A stretch of 64,000 nucleotides of DNA, taken from Telopea speciosissima (taxonomy: Eukaryota > Streptophyta > Magnoliopsida > Proteales > Proteaceae). The stretch covers positions 26,945,501-27,009,500 of the forward strand of contig NC_057916.1 in assembly GCF_018873765.1 (NCBI RefSeq), written 5' to 3'. A model generated the notes under the pieces. It ran no database searches and had not been told where the DNA came from. It saw nothing but the letters and a program-made list of their open reading frames with translations. Within the stretch, counting starts at the first letter, position 1; each line of letters begins with the position of its first letter. Below are positions 12,170-24,230 of the stretch, piece by piece. Made by a program: the position numbers and the translations under genes.

Positions 12170-12239
12170 AGGGTGGGGGCTTATGCAGTAACACACTATC
12201 CACCAGTGGTCCTGGCTTTCAGCATGTGGCCAAAGATGA

Positions 12240-12640
12240 CAAATTCAAATAAAGCAAAGGTGCCCATTTTCTTCCACATGGTAGGATAAAGCTAGGGTCC
12301 CTATTTTCTGCCACATGATAAGTCAGATGAGGCACTGAAATTTTGTAGACAGATAGGCCTTAATGTCCCTTGTCATGTAAAGTTTAAGCTCAAGAGTTGG
12401 CCATTCAACAAACTAAAGTATTGAAAATTTAAGAATTACTAAAAAGGAGTACATGAGGCGAGAAGTTACATGATTAAAGAGATTAGAGTTCGAATTCAGG
12501 TGGCAAATCAGTTCATTCTCCATATATCCAATGATTAGAATGTCTGAATCACCCTTGCATGTGGCACAATTGTTTGGCCACGTTTTTATTGGCCACATTG
12601 TTATAAATATGCCCATTGGGAAATTTTTTTCTCTAAAAAT
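12240..12640. repeat. Dispersed repeat, related to 20340-20640
   Basis: Shared phrases in the same order (CACATGATA, TTTTGTAGA.AGATAG, AATGTC, GCCAA/GGCCA and others) relate this stretch to 20340-20640. No ORF or terminal repeats are clear. It looks like an old non-coding transposon copy. Confidence 0.4.
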
Positions 12641-12644
12641 AAAA

Positions 12645-12832
12645 TGAGAGAAAGAACAGTACCTGATTGCGTGCAGCCTATGGCCTTGCGTCTAGACTCA
12701 GGGCCACACAAAATAACCAGTGTGCCTCCATGGAAAGGCAGAAATTTTTGAGAGCACGACGATCATTTTGCACAGCCTTTTATCTATGCGCAGAGACCGT
12801 GCACCACACGTGACTGTTCTCTTTCCCAAATA
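12645..12832. mobile_element. MITE family C copy 1
   Basis: Begins GAGAAAGAAC and ends GTTCTCTTTCCC, giving inverted ends, with interior phrases shared with 13150-13342 and 46769-46938 (a GTGCAGCC/GCATGCAG-like motif, CATGGAAAG, CGATCATTTTGCA). Non-coding. Target duplication not resolved. Confidence 0.55.
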
Positions 12833-12918
12833 AAATACCCGGAAGCGTAACTCAGTTTATTGCAGGACTATCCTCTTGATTGCTCACTAAAAAAATAAAG
12901 GGAAGTAGTTTTCTGTAT

Positions 12919-13049
12919 GGGAGTGTGGCCTACGCCAGCACTCCCATGTGTCTATCTCTCTCCTCCTTAAAACAAGGGGGCAAGGGTGTCTTTTCAAATG
13001 GGGAGGAGAGAGATAGACTCATGGGATTGCTGGCGTAGGCCACACTCCC
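12919..13049. mobile_element. MITE family A copy 1 (fold-back)
   Basis: Arms of about 48 bp are inverted repeats with very few mismatches (GGGAGTGTGGCCTACGCCAG at 12919, its reverse complement ending at 13049), separated by about 30 bp. A near-identical copy is at 42166-42323, and a partial copy in the other orientation is at about 15815-15905. Confidence 0.75.
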
Positions 13050-13149
13050 TCACCACCAATGAGTAATAATTTACTTTTGCAACAAAATTGTAGGCTTGAT
13101 GTTAGGACTTGGGCAAGAAATGTTAGAAAGAAATCGAAACATTTTGTAA

Positions 13150-13342
13150 TAGTTTTACAATGGGAGAAAGAATGCCACCCAGTTGCACAGCATGCCACCC
13201 CTGCACCTGACTCGTAATGGTCACCACACCTCTTGAAAAGACAGAAATGACCAAAGGTGCGATGATTATTTTGCATACCCCCGTCTCTGGATGTAGCGGC
13301 GGCGTGCACTGTGTGGCCAAGTGACGTTCTCTTTCCCTTTTC
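13150..13342. mobile_element. MITE family C copy 2
   Basis: Starts ATGGGAGAAAGAATGCCACC and ends GTTCTCTTTCCC, so the ends are inverted. The opening phrase is shared with 46769-46938. A short internal phrase (AAGAAATGTTAGAA) recurs on both sides of this region. Non-coding. Confidence 0.55.
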
Positions 13343-13661
13343 AATGAATTACTTTTTCTTGCACCCGTTTCCATTGGGCAAGAAATGTTAGAATGAAATT
13401 GAAACATTTCTGTAATAGTTTTTACTTTTCAATGAATTACTTTTTCTTGTCTATTGGTCCTGGAGATGGAAACTGAAATCCGTTACCCTTTCTGTAATCA
13501 GTATGAGCTGGATACTTTTTGTGGTTTCCATGGAAAAAAATTTCTTTTACTGCTTCGGAATATTCAAGATTACTCTATTATAACAGAATCATATAGAAGA
13601 AAACACAGAGATGCTTGAAAGTCTTCCCAAATTCAAGGTTTAGCTTGTGAGATGTTCCATT

Positions 13662-13663
13662 GA

Positions 13664-13729
<66 letters not shown>
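13662..13729. repeat. Compound (TA)n(GA)n microsatellite
   Basis: A TA run followed immediately by a GA run, about 250 bp downstream of the ENTH gene stop codon (that gene is on the minus strand). Confidence 0.95.
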
Positions 13730-13730
<1 letters not shown>

Positions 13731-13975
13731 AGATTTTAGAGTTTAACGTGAATATGATTCTGCAATATTCTTGCGCACACAAAACAGAATTCCTGCTCGT
13801 CCACTTCTCGTAATCAAATGTACAACTTTAATACATACATCATCTCTTCTTTCTCATAAACACACAACATAAAGAAACTCATAGATTTAAACCCATGAAT
13901 CTACTGTAAAGTGTAACCCGCAGACAAGGTGTCTATCCCACTTGGACTAGTTTCAGACGCTCTAGCTAGTAAAGC

Positions 13976-15143
13976 TCAACTTCCCAGCAAGATTTTGTTT
14001 CTGGAAGTTTGTAGTTTAGAATTGATGAATGGATGATCTTCTTCAATGGAAAATCCCACCTTGATCTCATCTTTCTGATCATCCAAAAGAGGTATTGACT
14101 CCCGTTTGCAGTCCCATCTTTCAAGTTCTGGAGTAACTTCCTCTGTTGGATCCTTATTTTCTTCAAGATCGATGCTAGTGTCAAGCTGCTTCTTTATCAT
14201 CTCACTCTGAACTTCTTCAGACCAATCCAAGGAGAATCGATTATTGTCCCCATGATCGTTAAACTGTGAATAACTCCTCTCATACGTTTTCAAGGATGAG
14301 TCTCTGAAGGTTGTTGCTTCAGTTGAGGAAGAGCGATGGCTGAAGCTTCCAAACCCTTCAATTCCACGAGTTAGCTTGCGAGCTCGGTTCCTCTCTTCTT
14401 TCAGAAGTGAACCCTTTTCCAGAAGCCTTAATACCCTCTCGGATTTGTTCCTGACAGTGAGGCCCCAGTTGAATCTGCAAATACAATACGATCAAGACAA
14501 CAAACCCAGAAAAGGAATACAGAGAATTCAATTTTAAGATTACAGATGAGTACAGACCCTCTCTCGTCTATGTATTGGAAGCTCTCCATCTCCCGAATAA
14601 TATCCTTGTCAGTCTCAAACTCCTCTGCAACACTTTCCGGTCCGTGGGTCAGAAGGTGTTCCAGTAAGATCAAAGCTTTGTGAGCGATTCTCCAATTATT
14701 TCTGTCAAATCTAGACAACCTGAAAATAAAAGAAATAAGAGTTTTTCCCCCTTTCCCTTTTCCTTGGGGAATTTTGAGAAAAAACACCAAATAGACGAAC
14801 AGAGATACTTAGAAAGATTAGGAAATCCAGAAACCTGTTGTGCAGAATATCCACAATTCTCCAATAATCATCGATTTCGAAAGCAGCCCTCGATATCAAA
14901 CCCATAGTTCGTGTGTCAGGAGACCATGGATTCTCATTTGTGGCTTCTTCTGTCAAACTTTCAAACCAAACCCAAACGGGTCATCTAAAGATCAAACAGG
15001 GATTATTCATAGAAGAAGAAAAAGAGAAAAACTTACAGTTGTGCAGGAGTAACATCAGTCAAAGCCAACCGTGCCGTTTTGATCTTCTCTTTGAGAAAGA
15101 AAGAAGCTTGCTTCTTGAACTCACGGAAGGAAGGGGAACCCAT
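13976..15143 (-). CDS. ENTH-domain, epsin-like clathrin adaptor protein
   Basis: Four exons on the minus strand: 15143-15037, 14957-14835, 14719-14558, 14474-13976. Introns are GT-AG, phases agree, total 891 nt (296 aa). The ENTH domain fills about residues 1-135: MGSPSFREFKKQASFFLKEK, then LTEEATNENPWSPDTRTMG, IDDYWRIVDILHNR, LSRFDRNNWRIAHKALILLE, ETDKDIIREMESFQYID and VRNKSERVLRLLE. ENTH proteins bind phosphoinositides and help form clathrin-coated vesicles at the plasma membrane, TGN or endosomes. The C-terminal half is acidic and low in recognisable domains; I see no clear DPW or NPF motif. The start is the first ATG in frame and gives the usual family N-terminus. It matches the short plant ENTH/VHS proteins rather than the long EPSIN1-3 proteins. 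Confidence 0.9.
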
Positions 15144-15814
15144 GATGTTGGTGGTGGTGGTGGTGATCGCTCTGGTTCCAAAGATTGACATGTTTAAGAT
15201 TCACCGACTGTGGAAGAAGAATAAAATTTGGCAACTTTTGAATGGCGTAAGCAGGAAACACAACTACTCCGAATTTCACCCACTCTATCTCTCTCTCTCT
15301 CAAAGTTGGAAATGCAAACGTCATAGGAAAAACACAGCTAAGAACAATCAAACAATTACATGGGTAATTAAAGTAAGAAATTTTAAGTTAAAAGAAAGAA
15401 CAATTTGATTTGAGGAAGGTGAAAAAGGTTTGGATATTAGAAGGACGATTTCAAAAGGGGAAAATCAAAACTAGAACTGCAATCAAAGCGAAGTGAGATG
15501 AGTGCTTGGGGTAGTTCAGAAGCTCAGTTTCGTCTATAAGCCTATGTAAGAAGAAAGATGGAAGTCAAAGATCACTATTTTTAGTTTCACCCTTTTCTCT
15601 AATTTTATATTATCTTGTATAAATCGCTTCACACAACGTGTCCCTTGCTGAATACTGACTTTTGTCTGGCTTTAGATAAATTTAATTAAATATAATTTGA
15701 ATAAATTCTGTATGATACTATGACCATGTCACCAATGAGACTCATGGGCTTTCGTTGCCACTTGTTAAAGTTAATTGTCTTATTTTGAATTTTCAATTTT
15801 CCATAACATATGTG
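15144..15814. other. Probable promoter and 5' UTR of the ENTH gene
   Basis: Sequence upstream of the minus-strand ENTH start. It contains a CT/GA tract near 15285-15300 (GA on the coding strand) and A/T-rich DNA beyond. No core element is assigned with confidence. Confidence 0.35.
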
Positions 15815-15905
15815 GATAAAAAGACACTAATGCCCCTTGTTTTGAGGAGGAGAGAGATAGACACATAGGAGTGCCGGAGTAGATCACAATCCCAGACAGA
15901 AAATT
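15815..15905. mobile_element. Partial MITE family A copy
   Basis: Carries AAAAGACACTAATGCCCCTTG, GAGGAGAGAGATAGACACAT and CAGACAGAAAA, matching one arm plus the centre of the family at 12919-13049 and 42166-42323 in reverse orientation. The other arm is missing. Confidence 0.55.
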
Positions 15906-16211
15906 GTTTCCCCACCAATATTTTTTTCTAAACTTTCTTATAGTCGGGTTTGTTTGCAAGGTTTTGGTGGGACAAGAATAATTCTCTTATTCATAATGTG
16001 TTATGTTAAATAATTTAGGAGACACTTTTCCCACACTAAGGTATATCCAGAATCTCTTGCTCATGAGATTCTCTGTCTTAAGATCGGTATAAGAAATAGT
16101 AGAAAGGGTATTATCAATTTAGGGGCAGGGGTGGGGGAGAGTAATAATGACCCTAGATAAGTATGTGAACTGAAACATAATCTGTATGGGTGGATGAAAA
16201 CTTTCTCCAGT

Positions 16212-19200
16212 TACTTGACACTGACGGACCGAAGCCTTACAAAGCTAGACCCTTTAGATTCGAGGCCATGTGGTTCTCTCATGATGAATGCAAAGATATG
16301 GCTATCAAAGCCTGGTCTGTCCCTGTTTCAGGTACTGCTTCTCAGATTTTAAATTTAAAAACTCAAAATTGCAAATCTGTATTTTCTGCTTGGAATAGAT
16401 CTTCTTTTGGTAATGTTCATCAGAAGATAGCGAGTCTCCTTGGAGAACTTGAGTTATTGCAGGACAGTCAACCTTCTGATTCTAATCAACAAAGGGAAGC
16501 TATGATCCACTCACTGCTGGAAGAGGAATTTAAAAGGGAAGAGATATTATGGAAACAAAAGTCCAGAATTCATTGGCTCTCTGAGGGTGATCGCAATACC
16601 AAATTCTTCCATGCATCTACGATTCAGAGAAGGAATCGAAACAAGATTCTCAAGCTTAAGCTGGGATCTGGTAAGTGGAGTATGTCGAGCGAGGAGGTGA
16701 TAAAGGAGATTCAAGAGCAATATGCTGCAATTTATTCCTCTGAAGGTAGTGATGCAGAAGCAGTGCAGGTGGTGTTATCAGCAATTACCCCAAAGGTGGA
16801 TCAAGTCATGAATGAAGAGCTGTGCCGAATCCCAATTGAGGAGGAGGTTCGATCAGCTCTTTTCTCTATGGCCCCCCTCAAATCCCTAGGACCAGATGGC
16901 CTTCCCCCTGCTTTTTATCAAAAAATTTGGGACATTGTCAAACTGGAGGTATGTAGGTTTGTTAAGGAATTCTTCAATTCTAGAATTATGAATACTTCCT
17001 CCAATGTTACATATGTGTGTCTTATTCCCAAGATTGATCACCCGGAGAAGGTTGATCATTTTCGTCCCATCAGTTTATGTAATGTGTCAACCAAAATTGT
17101 AAGCAAAATTATAGCTTCACGGCTCAAGATTTATCTAACTGATATTATCTCTCCAGCCCAGTCTGCATTTGTTCCTGATCGACAGATATCTGACAATATC
17201 TTGAGTACCCATGAGGCTTTTCATTATATTAAGTCCAGGAGGAAGGGTAAGACGAAATTGGTGGCGTTGAAGCTCGATATGAAGAAGGCTTACGATCGGG
17301 TGGAATGGTCCTTCATCAAGAAACTTCTGCTTGCATTCGGTTTTTGTTCTAAATGGGTCAGCATGGTTATGGCTATCCTCTCCTCAGTTACATATAGCAT
17401 TTTGGTGAATGGAATTGCGCAAGATGCAATCCTTCCATCTAGAGGCATTCGCCAAGGGGACCCTTTGTCCCTGACACTATTTGTTCTTTGCTCTCAGGCC
17501 TTAAGTGCAATGCTGGAACAAGCAGAGTTGGCTGGCTTTATTAAAGGTATCCGGATTCGTAACCGAGCTCCCTCCCTGTCTCATTTGTTGTTTGCGGATG
17601 ACAGCCTGGTGTTTTCGGAGGTTAATGTGTCCCATATTCATAACCTTAAAGAGTGCATTTATCTGTACTGTGCAGCTAGTGGCCAGAGTATAAATTATGC
17701 CAAGTCTTGTCTCACATTCAGCCCCAACACCCCTCAGAAGTTCAAACGTTGGTTCTCCCGTATTCTGAAAATCCCTTATGGTGATGGTACTGAGAAATAT
17801 TTGGGATTGCCGGTGGAATTTGGGGCTTCCAAAGCTGATCTTTTTAGGGAAACTAATGATAAAACTTCTAGAAAATTTCAGGGTTGGAAGGAAAATCTAC
17901 TTTCAAAGGCAGGGAAAGAAGTGATGATTAAATCGGTGGGGCTTTCAATGAACACCTTCGCAGCCTCACACTTTAAGTTGCCGGTGTCTCATAATGCAAA
18001 GCTTAGAAAACAAGCTGCTAAGTTCTATTGGGGAGAAGGGGATAAGAGAAATCCTATATGTTGGGTATCCTAGCGTCGCATGTGTAAAGCCAAGGAGAAG
18101 GGAGGCCTTGGGTTTAGGGATCCAGTGATTCAAAATAAGGCACTTTTGGGGAAGATTGCTTGGAAACTGTGGAAGGAGCCACAGTCTCACTTAGCTATTC
18201 TATTTAAGCAGATCTACTATCCTCGAGTTAGCTTCCTCCAAGCTGCTGTGGGTTCCAACCCATCCTGTAGGCAGGCTTACTTTGGATAGTTGGTAAGGGA
18301 ACTAGGATCAATATTCAGGAGGATGGGTGGATTCCATCTTCTCCAAGTTTCAGGATTCGGCATCCCATCAATCCAAATGCTCAGGTTATTCAGGTTGCAG
18401 ACCTGATTGATGACACCAATCAGACTTGGAAGATTGTGTTAGTTTTGGATAGCTTTCATTATGAGGATGCAAATTCCATTCTCTCTATACCCTTGAGTTT
18501 GTTTCCTATGGAGGATAGACAAATTTGGGGAGGCAATCGGAATGGACTATATTTGGCTAAATCGGCGTACCATTTTTTGTGTAATTTGGATGAGATGCAA
18601 GATTTGGATCCCAACCCAAGGCAGCCATTGATCTCTACTCCAGTCTAGAAGAAGATTTGGAACTGCTTTTCCCACCCAAAAGTGCAATCGTTCCTGTGGA
18701 GAGCTTGTGCAAGGGGAGTTGCTTTTGCTGTTGAGTTAATGAAGCGCCAAATTCCAGTTGATCCAATATGTCTGCGTTGTGGCAGTAAGGTTGAATCGGT
18801 GGACCACATCTTGCTAGATTGTAACTTTGCGCGTGCTGTTTGGTTTGCTTCAAAGTTGGGCTACTGTCCTCCTCTTGATAATCCCCAGCTACATCTATTT
18901 ATCCAGGATTGGAATGGCTGGTCTAAACTTGATAAGGGGCATAAGCATGAATTGGAAGGGCTTGCGGCGGCTATATGTTGGCAACCATGGAAAGCTCGCA
19001 ATGAGTTCATATTTAATGGAGTTGTTCTCTTGCCCCTAAAGGTTCTCTAACGAGCTGAATCTCAGTTTCAGGAGTTTGCTCAAGCCAACAGCAGAGTACC
19101 TCACTGTTCACCTAGTCCCCTTATTCATATGCCCCACCCAGATTGAGCAAGTGCAGCTGCTATCAAACCAGGAACGTTTCTACTCAACACTGATGCAACC

Positions 19201-19663
19201 CTAAAGGATGCCAAAGGTGGGTTGGGCTTCACCATTAGGGACTGGAAGGGTCAGACCATTGCTTGTATCTTGGAACCAGCCTCTCTCACTTCGGTCCTGC
19301 AAGGGGAGTTGTTGGAAATTAGAGTGGGGCTCCTTACTGTATATCGGAGGTTATAGATGGTGTTCGAGTGGAGTCGGATAGCCTGGAGGCGATTCAACTG
19401 ATCTTAACTAATGGGCCGGCACCCATTGAGGCTCTACCTTCCCTCTCAGATATAAAGTTTATTTCCTCCTAGTTCCACAGTTGTAACTTTTTTCATATTC
19501 CCAGGGAGATTAACAGCGTCGTTGACTCCTTGGCCCGGAAGGCGGTCTCCCTAGTAGGAAGGACTAACTGGCCATGTCCCACTCCTTGGTTGCTCGATCT
19601 TTGTAAGACCGACACCTTGCGCTTGTCCTGCGCCTTTAATTGAAATTAAGTTTACCAAAAAAA
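16212..19663 (+). mobile_element. 5'-truncated L1-type LINE (RT, zinc-binding, RNase H), defective
   Basis: The 16-mer GAAAACTTTCTCCAGT occurs at 16196-16211 and again at 19664-19679, right after an A-rich tail (ACCAAAAAAA), giving a target-site duplication. Coding sequence: a pre-RT segment (FFHASTIQRRNRNKIL), reverse transcriptase (PDGLPPAFYQKIW, FRPISLCNVSTKIVSKIIASR, LDMKKAYDRVEW, RQGDPLS, FADDSLVF), a zinc-binding RVT module at about 18680-18860 (FLWRACARGVAF, CLRCG, HILLDC), then RNase H remnants at about 19165-19600 (NTDATLKDAKGGLGF, IPREINS). The RT frame reads open from 16190 to a stop at 18073; the rest is broken by stops and frameshifts. The endonuclease is absent, as expected for 5' truncation during insertion. 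Non-autonomous now. Confidence 0.9.
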
Positions 19664-20214
19664 GAAAACTTTCTCCAGTAAGTTATAAATTTATTATTCT
19701 ACCCAAAAAAAAGTTATAATTTTATTCTTTTGCCTTTTCAAAAAATATATTGGCCTTAGATAGTGTATGAAACATGCTTTATATGGGTGGATGAAAACTT
19801 TCTTCAATAAGTTATAATATTATTCTTTTTCCTTTTAAGAAAATATATTTTTCCCTTCAAGTGGATAAAACTTTGTTATTTTAAATGTGCTTAAAAAACG
19901 TCCAAGACAATGACAACTCTTGAGAATTAGTCCACTTGTATAATTCAAATGCTTTTACGTTTTTTTTTAATCCGCAAACCTAGAACTTTTGAGAACAAGA
20001 CAAGGGTAGTCAAAAGAAGTTACATGTTCCAAATACATTTTGTTTAACATGTTTTAAATACACTGACAAAGTTGTCTTTATTTTTTTTGTGAAGAGTAAA
20101 CTCATTTATTGAAACATGTCGAATGCAAGGTATCTTGAATTTCTTCCCTTTTGATATCCTCAACATTTTAAAGGATATTCAACAACTTGTAACACATTTC
20201 ACAATTGTTCCATT
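19664..20214. other. A/T-rich flank with a short host duplication
   Basis: The 18-mer TGGGTGGATGAAAACTTT seen at the LINE 5' junction (about 16187) recurs near 19786 with further matching context (AAGTTATAA, TTATTCTTTT.CCTTTT). The pre-insertion site therefore carried a local duplication of about 120 bp. No gene. Confidence 0.55.
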
Positions 20215-20325
20215 CACCATATCTCTAGGCAGATTAGCAGCGTAGCTGACTCCTTGGCTTGGAGGGCTTTGCCTTGTGTGTGCGAGACTAATTGGCCAAT
20301 TTCCACTCACTGGCATGTGTTTGTA
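20215..20325 (+). mobile_element. LINE 3'-end fragment
   Basis: Resembles the RNase H end of the LINE at 19500-19600: CAGATTAGCAGCGTAGCTGA and GACTAATTGGCCAAT-like phrases match in order. A second, more decayed LINE copy. Confidence 0.6.
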
Positions 20326-20339
20326 AAATGTTTTTATTT

Positions 20340-20640
20340 TGTTACTCAAATATCAATGTGGCATGGGTTTTCCACACCAACAACGTATATAGAGGGTATC
20401 TTTATACTAGGACACTAATTTATGTCACATGATACATTCGATGAGGTTGAATTTTTGTAGATAGATAGATGTAAATGTCTCTTATATGTAAAGATTCAAC
20501 CCAAATAGAGTTTGCCAAATGGAAAAATAAAGCATTAAAAATTTCAAGTGTGAAAATGATACATAGACATACATTAGGAGATATATGATAGAGTATGAGT
20601 TTGAAATATAATGTGTGGCCAATTCACATCATTACCTAGG
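20340..20640. repeat. Dispersed repeat, related to 12240-12640
   Basis: Non-coding; matches scattered phrases of 12240-12640 in order. Not assigned to a class. Confidence 0.4.
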
Positions 20641-20901
20641 TGACTGGAAGGTTGAAATTACCACATCACTTACAAGCGGCATACAATTTGTATGTTGAAG
20701 TCGAGATACTCTCTATGTTCGCTACTGTAAAGAAACCTTTTGCCCTTAAACAAACTCTCACCTCATTAGCTCTCACAAAATTTTGGCAGAGAACCTTCTA
20801 CACCACAAGGTTAAAGGGAAAAAGAACACTGCTCGGTAGCATCCCCTACGCCCTTTTACATGAGGCAATGAAATGATCACCACGCCACTCTCCTTAGATT
20901 C

Positions 20902-21080
20902 TTGATTTTTCACTTTACAAATATAGCTCTGATACCCAAAAACATGGATGTCAATCCATTTAATTTTAGGCCCATCAATCTTCGTAATGTCAATTACAAG
21001 ATGATAGCAAATAAGCTTAGATTACATTCATTATTGCAGACTATAAAATTGGGCCTACCTTTGTTGGCCAAATCCAACCT
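20902..21080 (+). pseudogene. LINE reverse-transcriptase fragment
   Basis: The frame reads IALIPKNMDVNPFNFRPINL, RNVNYKMIANKLRLHSLLQ, which is the FRPISLCNxxYK...NRL block of plant L1-type RT. About 60 codons, then similarity is lost. Very decayed. Confidence 0.7.
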
Positions 21081-21623
21081 GATTACTGTCGAGATAGTAT
21101 ATTTTGTAAATGTTTTTGGTGATTAATAGCTTGTGTTTGTTCAATGTAAAAAGTTGTGTCAAATTAGAATTAATATTCTCTGAAGCATCAAAAAATTGTA
21201 TGAAGATAATGCCAAACAAATGGAAGAAAGTCATCAATCAAGCTTCACAAGTTGGAAGATCAATTTAATCTTGAACATCAAGATGGCAAGTAGTTGAAAA
21301 GTCAATTTGAAGACCAACTTGATCACTTAAAAAAAATCAAAAAAATATAAAAGAGCCTCAAAGCTTCAATGGAAAAGGACACCTACAAGCAGTATTCTAC
21401 CTTTGCTATTGAAGAATTAGGAATTAGATTCAAATATGTATATCGTATAATAATTCCTAAGTATTATAATTTGATTCTCATGGTAGCTCTTAGACCCATA
21501 ATACCAAGTAAAATAAGCCACTCAATCATCGACTTAATGGTTTAATATTAGTATAAGAGAAATATATGAACTTAGTTGGCATATAAGACTTGGCATGTTG
21601 ACCAACACATAGTAGAGGTTAAA

Positions 21624-21760
21624 GGGCTCATGTTCTCTGTACCGCAGCGCAGGCTGTGCCCAGACACATGGGCCTGCCACTCAGGGGGTAGGGTGGTCAT
21701 TGCACCCACTCCCATGTGTCTGGGTGCAGCCTGCACCCCCGACACAGAGAAAATTCTCCC
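21624..21760. mobile_element. MITE family B copy 1, 9-bp target duplication
   Basis: Inverted ends of about 45 bp with some mismatches (CATGTTCTCTGT... against ...ACAGAGAAAATTCTCCC). GAGGTTAAA lies directly before (21615-21623) and directly after (21761-21769). Related copies are at 27630-27780 and 58827-58963. A 9-10 bp duplication places the family with Mutator-like elements. Confidence 0.85.
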
Positions 21761-21769
21761 GAGGTTAAA

Positions 21770-22240
21770 ATAGCCAAAGTCACAAGTTTCTAGCCCAAAA
21801 TAGGCCATCCGGATGAAGTCCGGTCCATCGGACAGACCAGAAGCTCCACTGGCTTGGCTCCAAAAGAGCTACTAGAGACTCCAACAAATCTAATTTTAGG
21901 CCATTTTTCCTCTTCTATTTACGAGAATGATAGGGAGGTTAGCAAGGAATGTAAGCACATAATTGAAATATCGAATCTTTGAGCCCAAAAACTTTAATTT
22001 AAGAATCATTAGTGTTCTTCATTTGTGAATCCACCAACAAGAGTGCTTTCTTTGTAAAAATGGCTATTGAGCATTTGTAAGTCTCTTAATTGGAAGAACA
22101 TTGGTTATAAAGATTGTTAGTAGTGAGCCTAGAAAACTACTAGGGTTTGAGTGTTATTTCATGAAAATACTTGTGTTATTTGTGAGTCCGGAAAAACAAT
22201 TGTGATTGATTTTTTATGAGAAAATACAATATATTAAAAG
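21770..22240. other. No recognisable feature
   Basis: A/T-rich intergenic sequence between a MITE and LINE remnants. No ORF with family resemblance. Confidence 0.4.
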
Positions 22241-22244
22241 CGAA

Positions 22245-23530
22245 AGAGATTTACAAGAGAGTTCTCATTGATATTGCCATTATGCTCAATGAAAATCTTC
22301 CTAGTCAAACTAATGAACATAAGCTTAACATGAGTCTCATCTAAATAGTTAAAGGAGATATTAGAAAAATTGTCTATGAGTCCAGCAAATTCTAAGAATT
22401 TAGAAAGGGAGTGCCATGGAATTTTAAAGGATTTACGGGAAAGGAGCTTGATCAATTCTTTGTTTGTACTCCTAACTTCTGAGATAATGATGCCTAGTTC
22501 TGAAACTTGTTTCTAGCCTTGAACAATCCTAGAAAGGCTCGCTTTCAAAATATCCTTCGAATTGATTACACCTCCAGATATGTTAACAGCTTGGCTAGTT
22601 ATGACAATGCAAAAAGCCCAACTTGTTAATCTTAGTTGAGGTTCAAAAAGGCCTACGTATATTAATACAGGACAATAGTGTTCTAAGTTAGAAAAGTAGT
22701 ATTTGGAAATACAGCTATGAAAAACCATAGCATTACTATCATTGGGGAAATATTGATTAGAGGGGGGGGGGATATTTAAATCCTGGATCCACTTTGTTAC
22801 AGACCTCATCACAACATGGGGATCAGTTAAGTTTGATTCATGGAATACTTTATTTCTTACATCCCAAATAAAATAACATGTAATAATAAAAACCAAATAA
22901 AACCAAATTGAAGATTATTTCTAAGGAGCTAGTGAGGAAAAAAGGAAAGACACAGTTGTGCCAATGAGGGGCTAGAAAGAAGTTCTGTTCTCAGCCCAAG
23001 GGGGCCAGAAGCTCAAATACGCTTAGTCCAATCATAAGATAGAAAGAGATGCACATGGACTCATCACAAGAACCACATAAGACACAAGTAGGTTTAGTCG
23101 CCATCCGTTTTGTTAGTGCAGCATTGACGGGGAGTCCTGCATTTAAGACACACCAAAAGAACATTTTAAATTTTGGATGGACATTAAGTTTCCAGAAAAA
23201 TTTCCACCATTTAGAGAGGCTTGGATTTGATTGAGACTTTGAAAAGACCTTAGTAGCAAGTTGAATGGAAAAAGATTCAGAGTTGGAAAAAGAACATCTC
23301 CAGATATCGTCAGTTCTAAAAATATGAATATGAGAAATACAATTAACAATATCAAGTGGGAAATAAAGAAAAAATAATTCAACATTCCAATCAGAATTAA
23401 CAATAAATTCCTTAACTAAACCAAAATTCAGGGTGGTAGAGGATGTAAGGTCGGTAAAGGGACCCGAGGAACAAGGAATCCATGGATCAAAACAACAGTA
23501 AGTATTAACAAAGTTGACTTGGTATTGGAT
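22245..23530 (-). mobile_element. Degenerate LINE 3' half (minus strand)
   Basis: Read on the minus strand from about 23530 downwards: a linker typical of plant LINEs (CFDPWIPCSSGPFTDL, LDIVNCISHIHIFRTDDIWR), the zinc-binding RVT module (FFWCVLNAGLPVNAALTKRM, CVLCGSCDES) at about 23060-23150, then an IWDVRNKVFHES segment near 22840 and RNase H-like remains down to about 22245. Several frameshifts. It is opposite in orientation to the LINE at 16212-19663 and older in appearance. Confidence 0.75.
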
Positions 23531-23996
23531 GGGGTCAGCAGTTGGGTACTTGATTGATTGGAGTGGTATTTTTCGGCCGACGGGACTTTAACTTTGTGGA
23601 CCCTTATTCCCAATTCACATGTGAAAGTTTCATTTTAATTGGAGTTGGCGAAATGATAAAATTAAGTACAAAAAAAAAATGAAAGAAAGTTATCAGTGGG
23701 GGAGTGTACCACTCATGCCTAGACACAAAGGGGAGCAAAATGATTGCCCTACCTCTATGATGCCAATTTGTGCAGTATCATTGGCACACGTGCGCAAGGG
23801 CCATGCTCTCTCATGAAGAACACCGACCTTCAAAAAATTAAGGACTACGACTGACTACTGATAATTATACGGGTGCATGGATGAACATCTAGGATATTTG
23901 ATTGAATTTTCAACTGAAATTTAAAGTAATCTCCTTACTTGTTTTGATATTGATTTTTAACAAAATAATTATCACATCCAATTCTTCCAATTCCTC
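23531..23996. other. Intergenic, one possible MITE remnant
   Basis: About 23695-23820 has phrases of the MITE type seen at 48487-48638 and 48686-49207 (CCTAGACACA, AAATGATTGCCCTACC) but no clear inverted ends. Nothing else seen. Confidence 0.35.
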
Positions 23997-24230
23997 TAAT
24001 AGGGGGGAGTGGACTCCACCTTGGGCAGTGTTTTCGGGCAGTGGGTAAGGTGGTCATATCCAACCATCACAATGGGATCTTTATCGTCTCCATTTATCTG
24101 TCCCTCCATTTCCCCCATTACATCTCATAGGAGGTAGAAATGACCACCCTACCCCCTGCTCAGGTGAGGTCCACTCCCCCTATTAGATGTAATGGAGGAA
24201 ATGGAGGGGCGGAGACGATAAGTTTCCATC
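23997..24230. mobile_element. Compound inverted-repeat element upstream of pectin acetylesterase
   Basis: Outer inverted ends TAATAGGGGGGAGTGGAC (23997) and its near complement ending at 24185; the arms match for about 45 bp with a small insertion. A second inverted pair overlaps it: 24075-24130 against 24183-24228 (ATGTAATGG.GGAAATGGAGG phrases). It lies about 600 bp upstream of the PAE start codon. No clean target duplication found. Confidence 0.6.

Noticed and set aside
12478-12505. GAGTTCGAATTC as a tRNA T-loop
   Set aside because: No acceptor stem or A box at the right distance; lies in a dispersed repeat.
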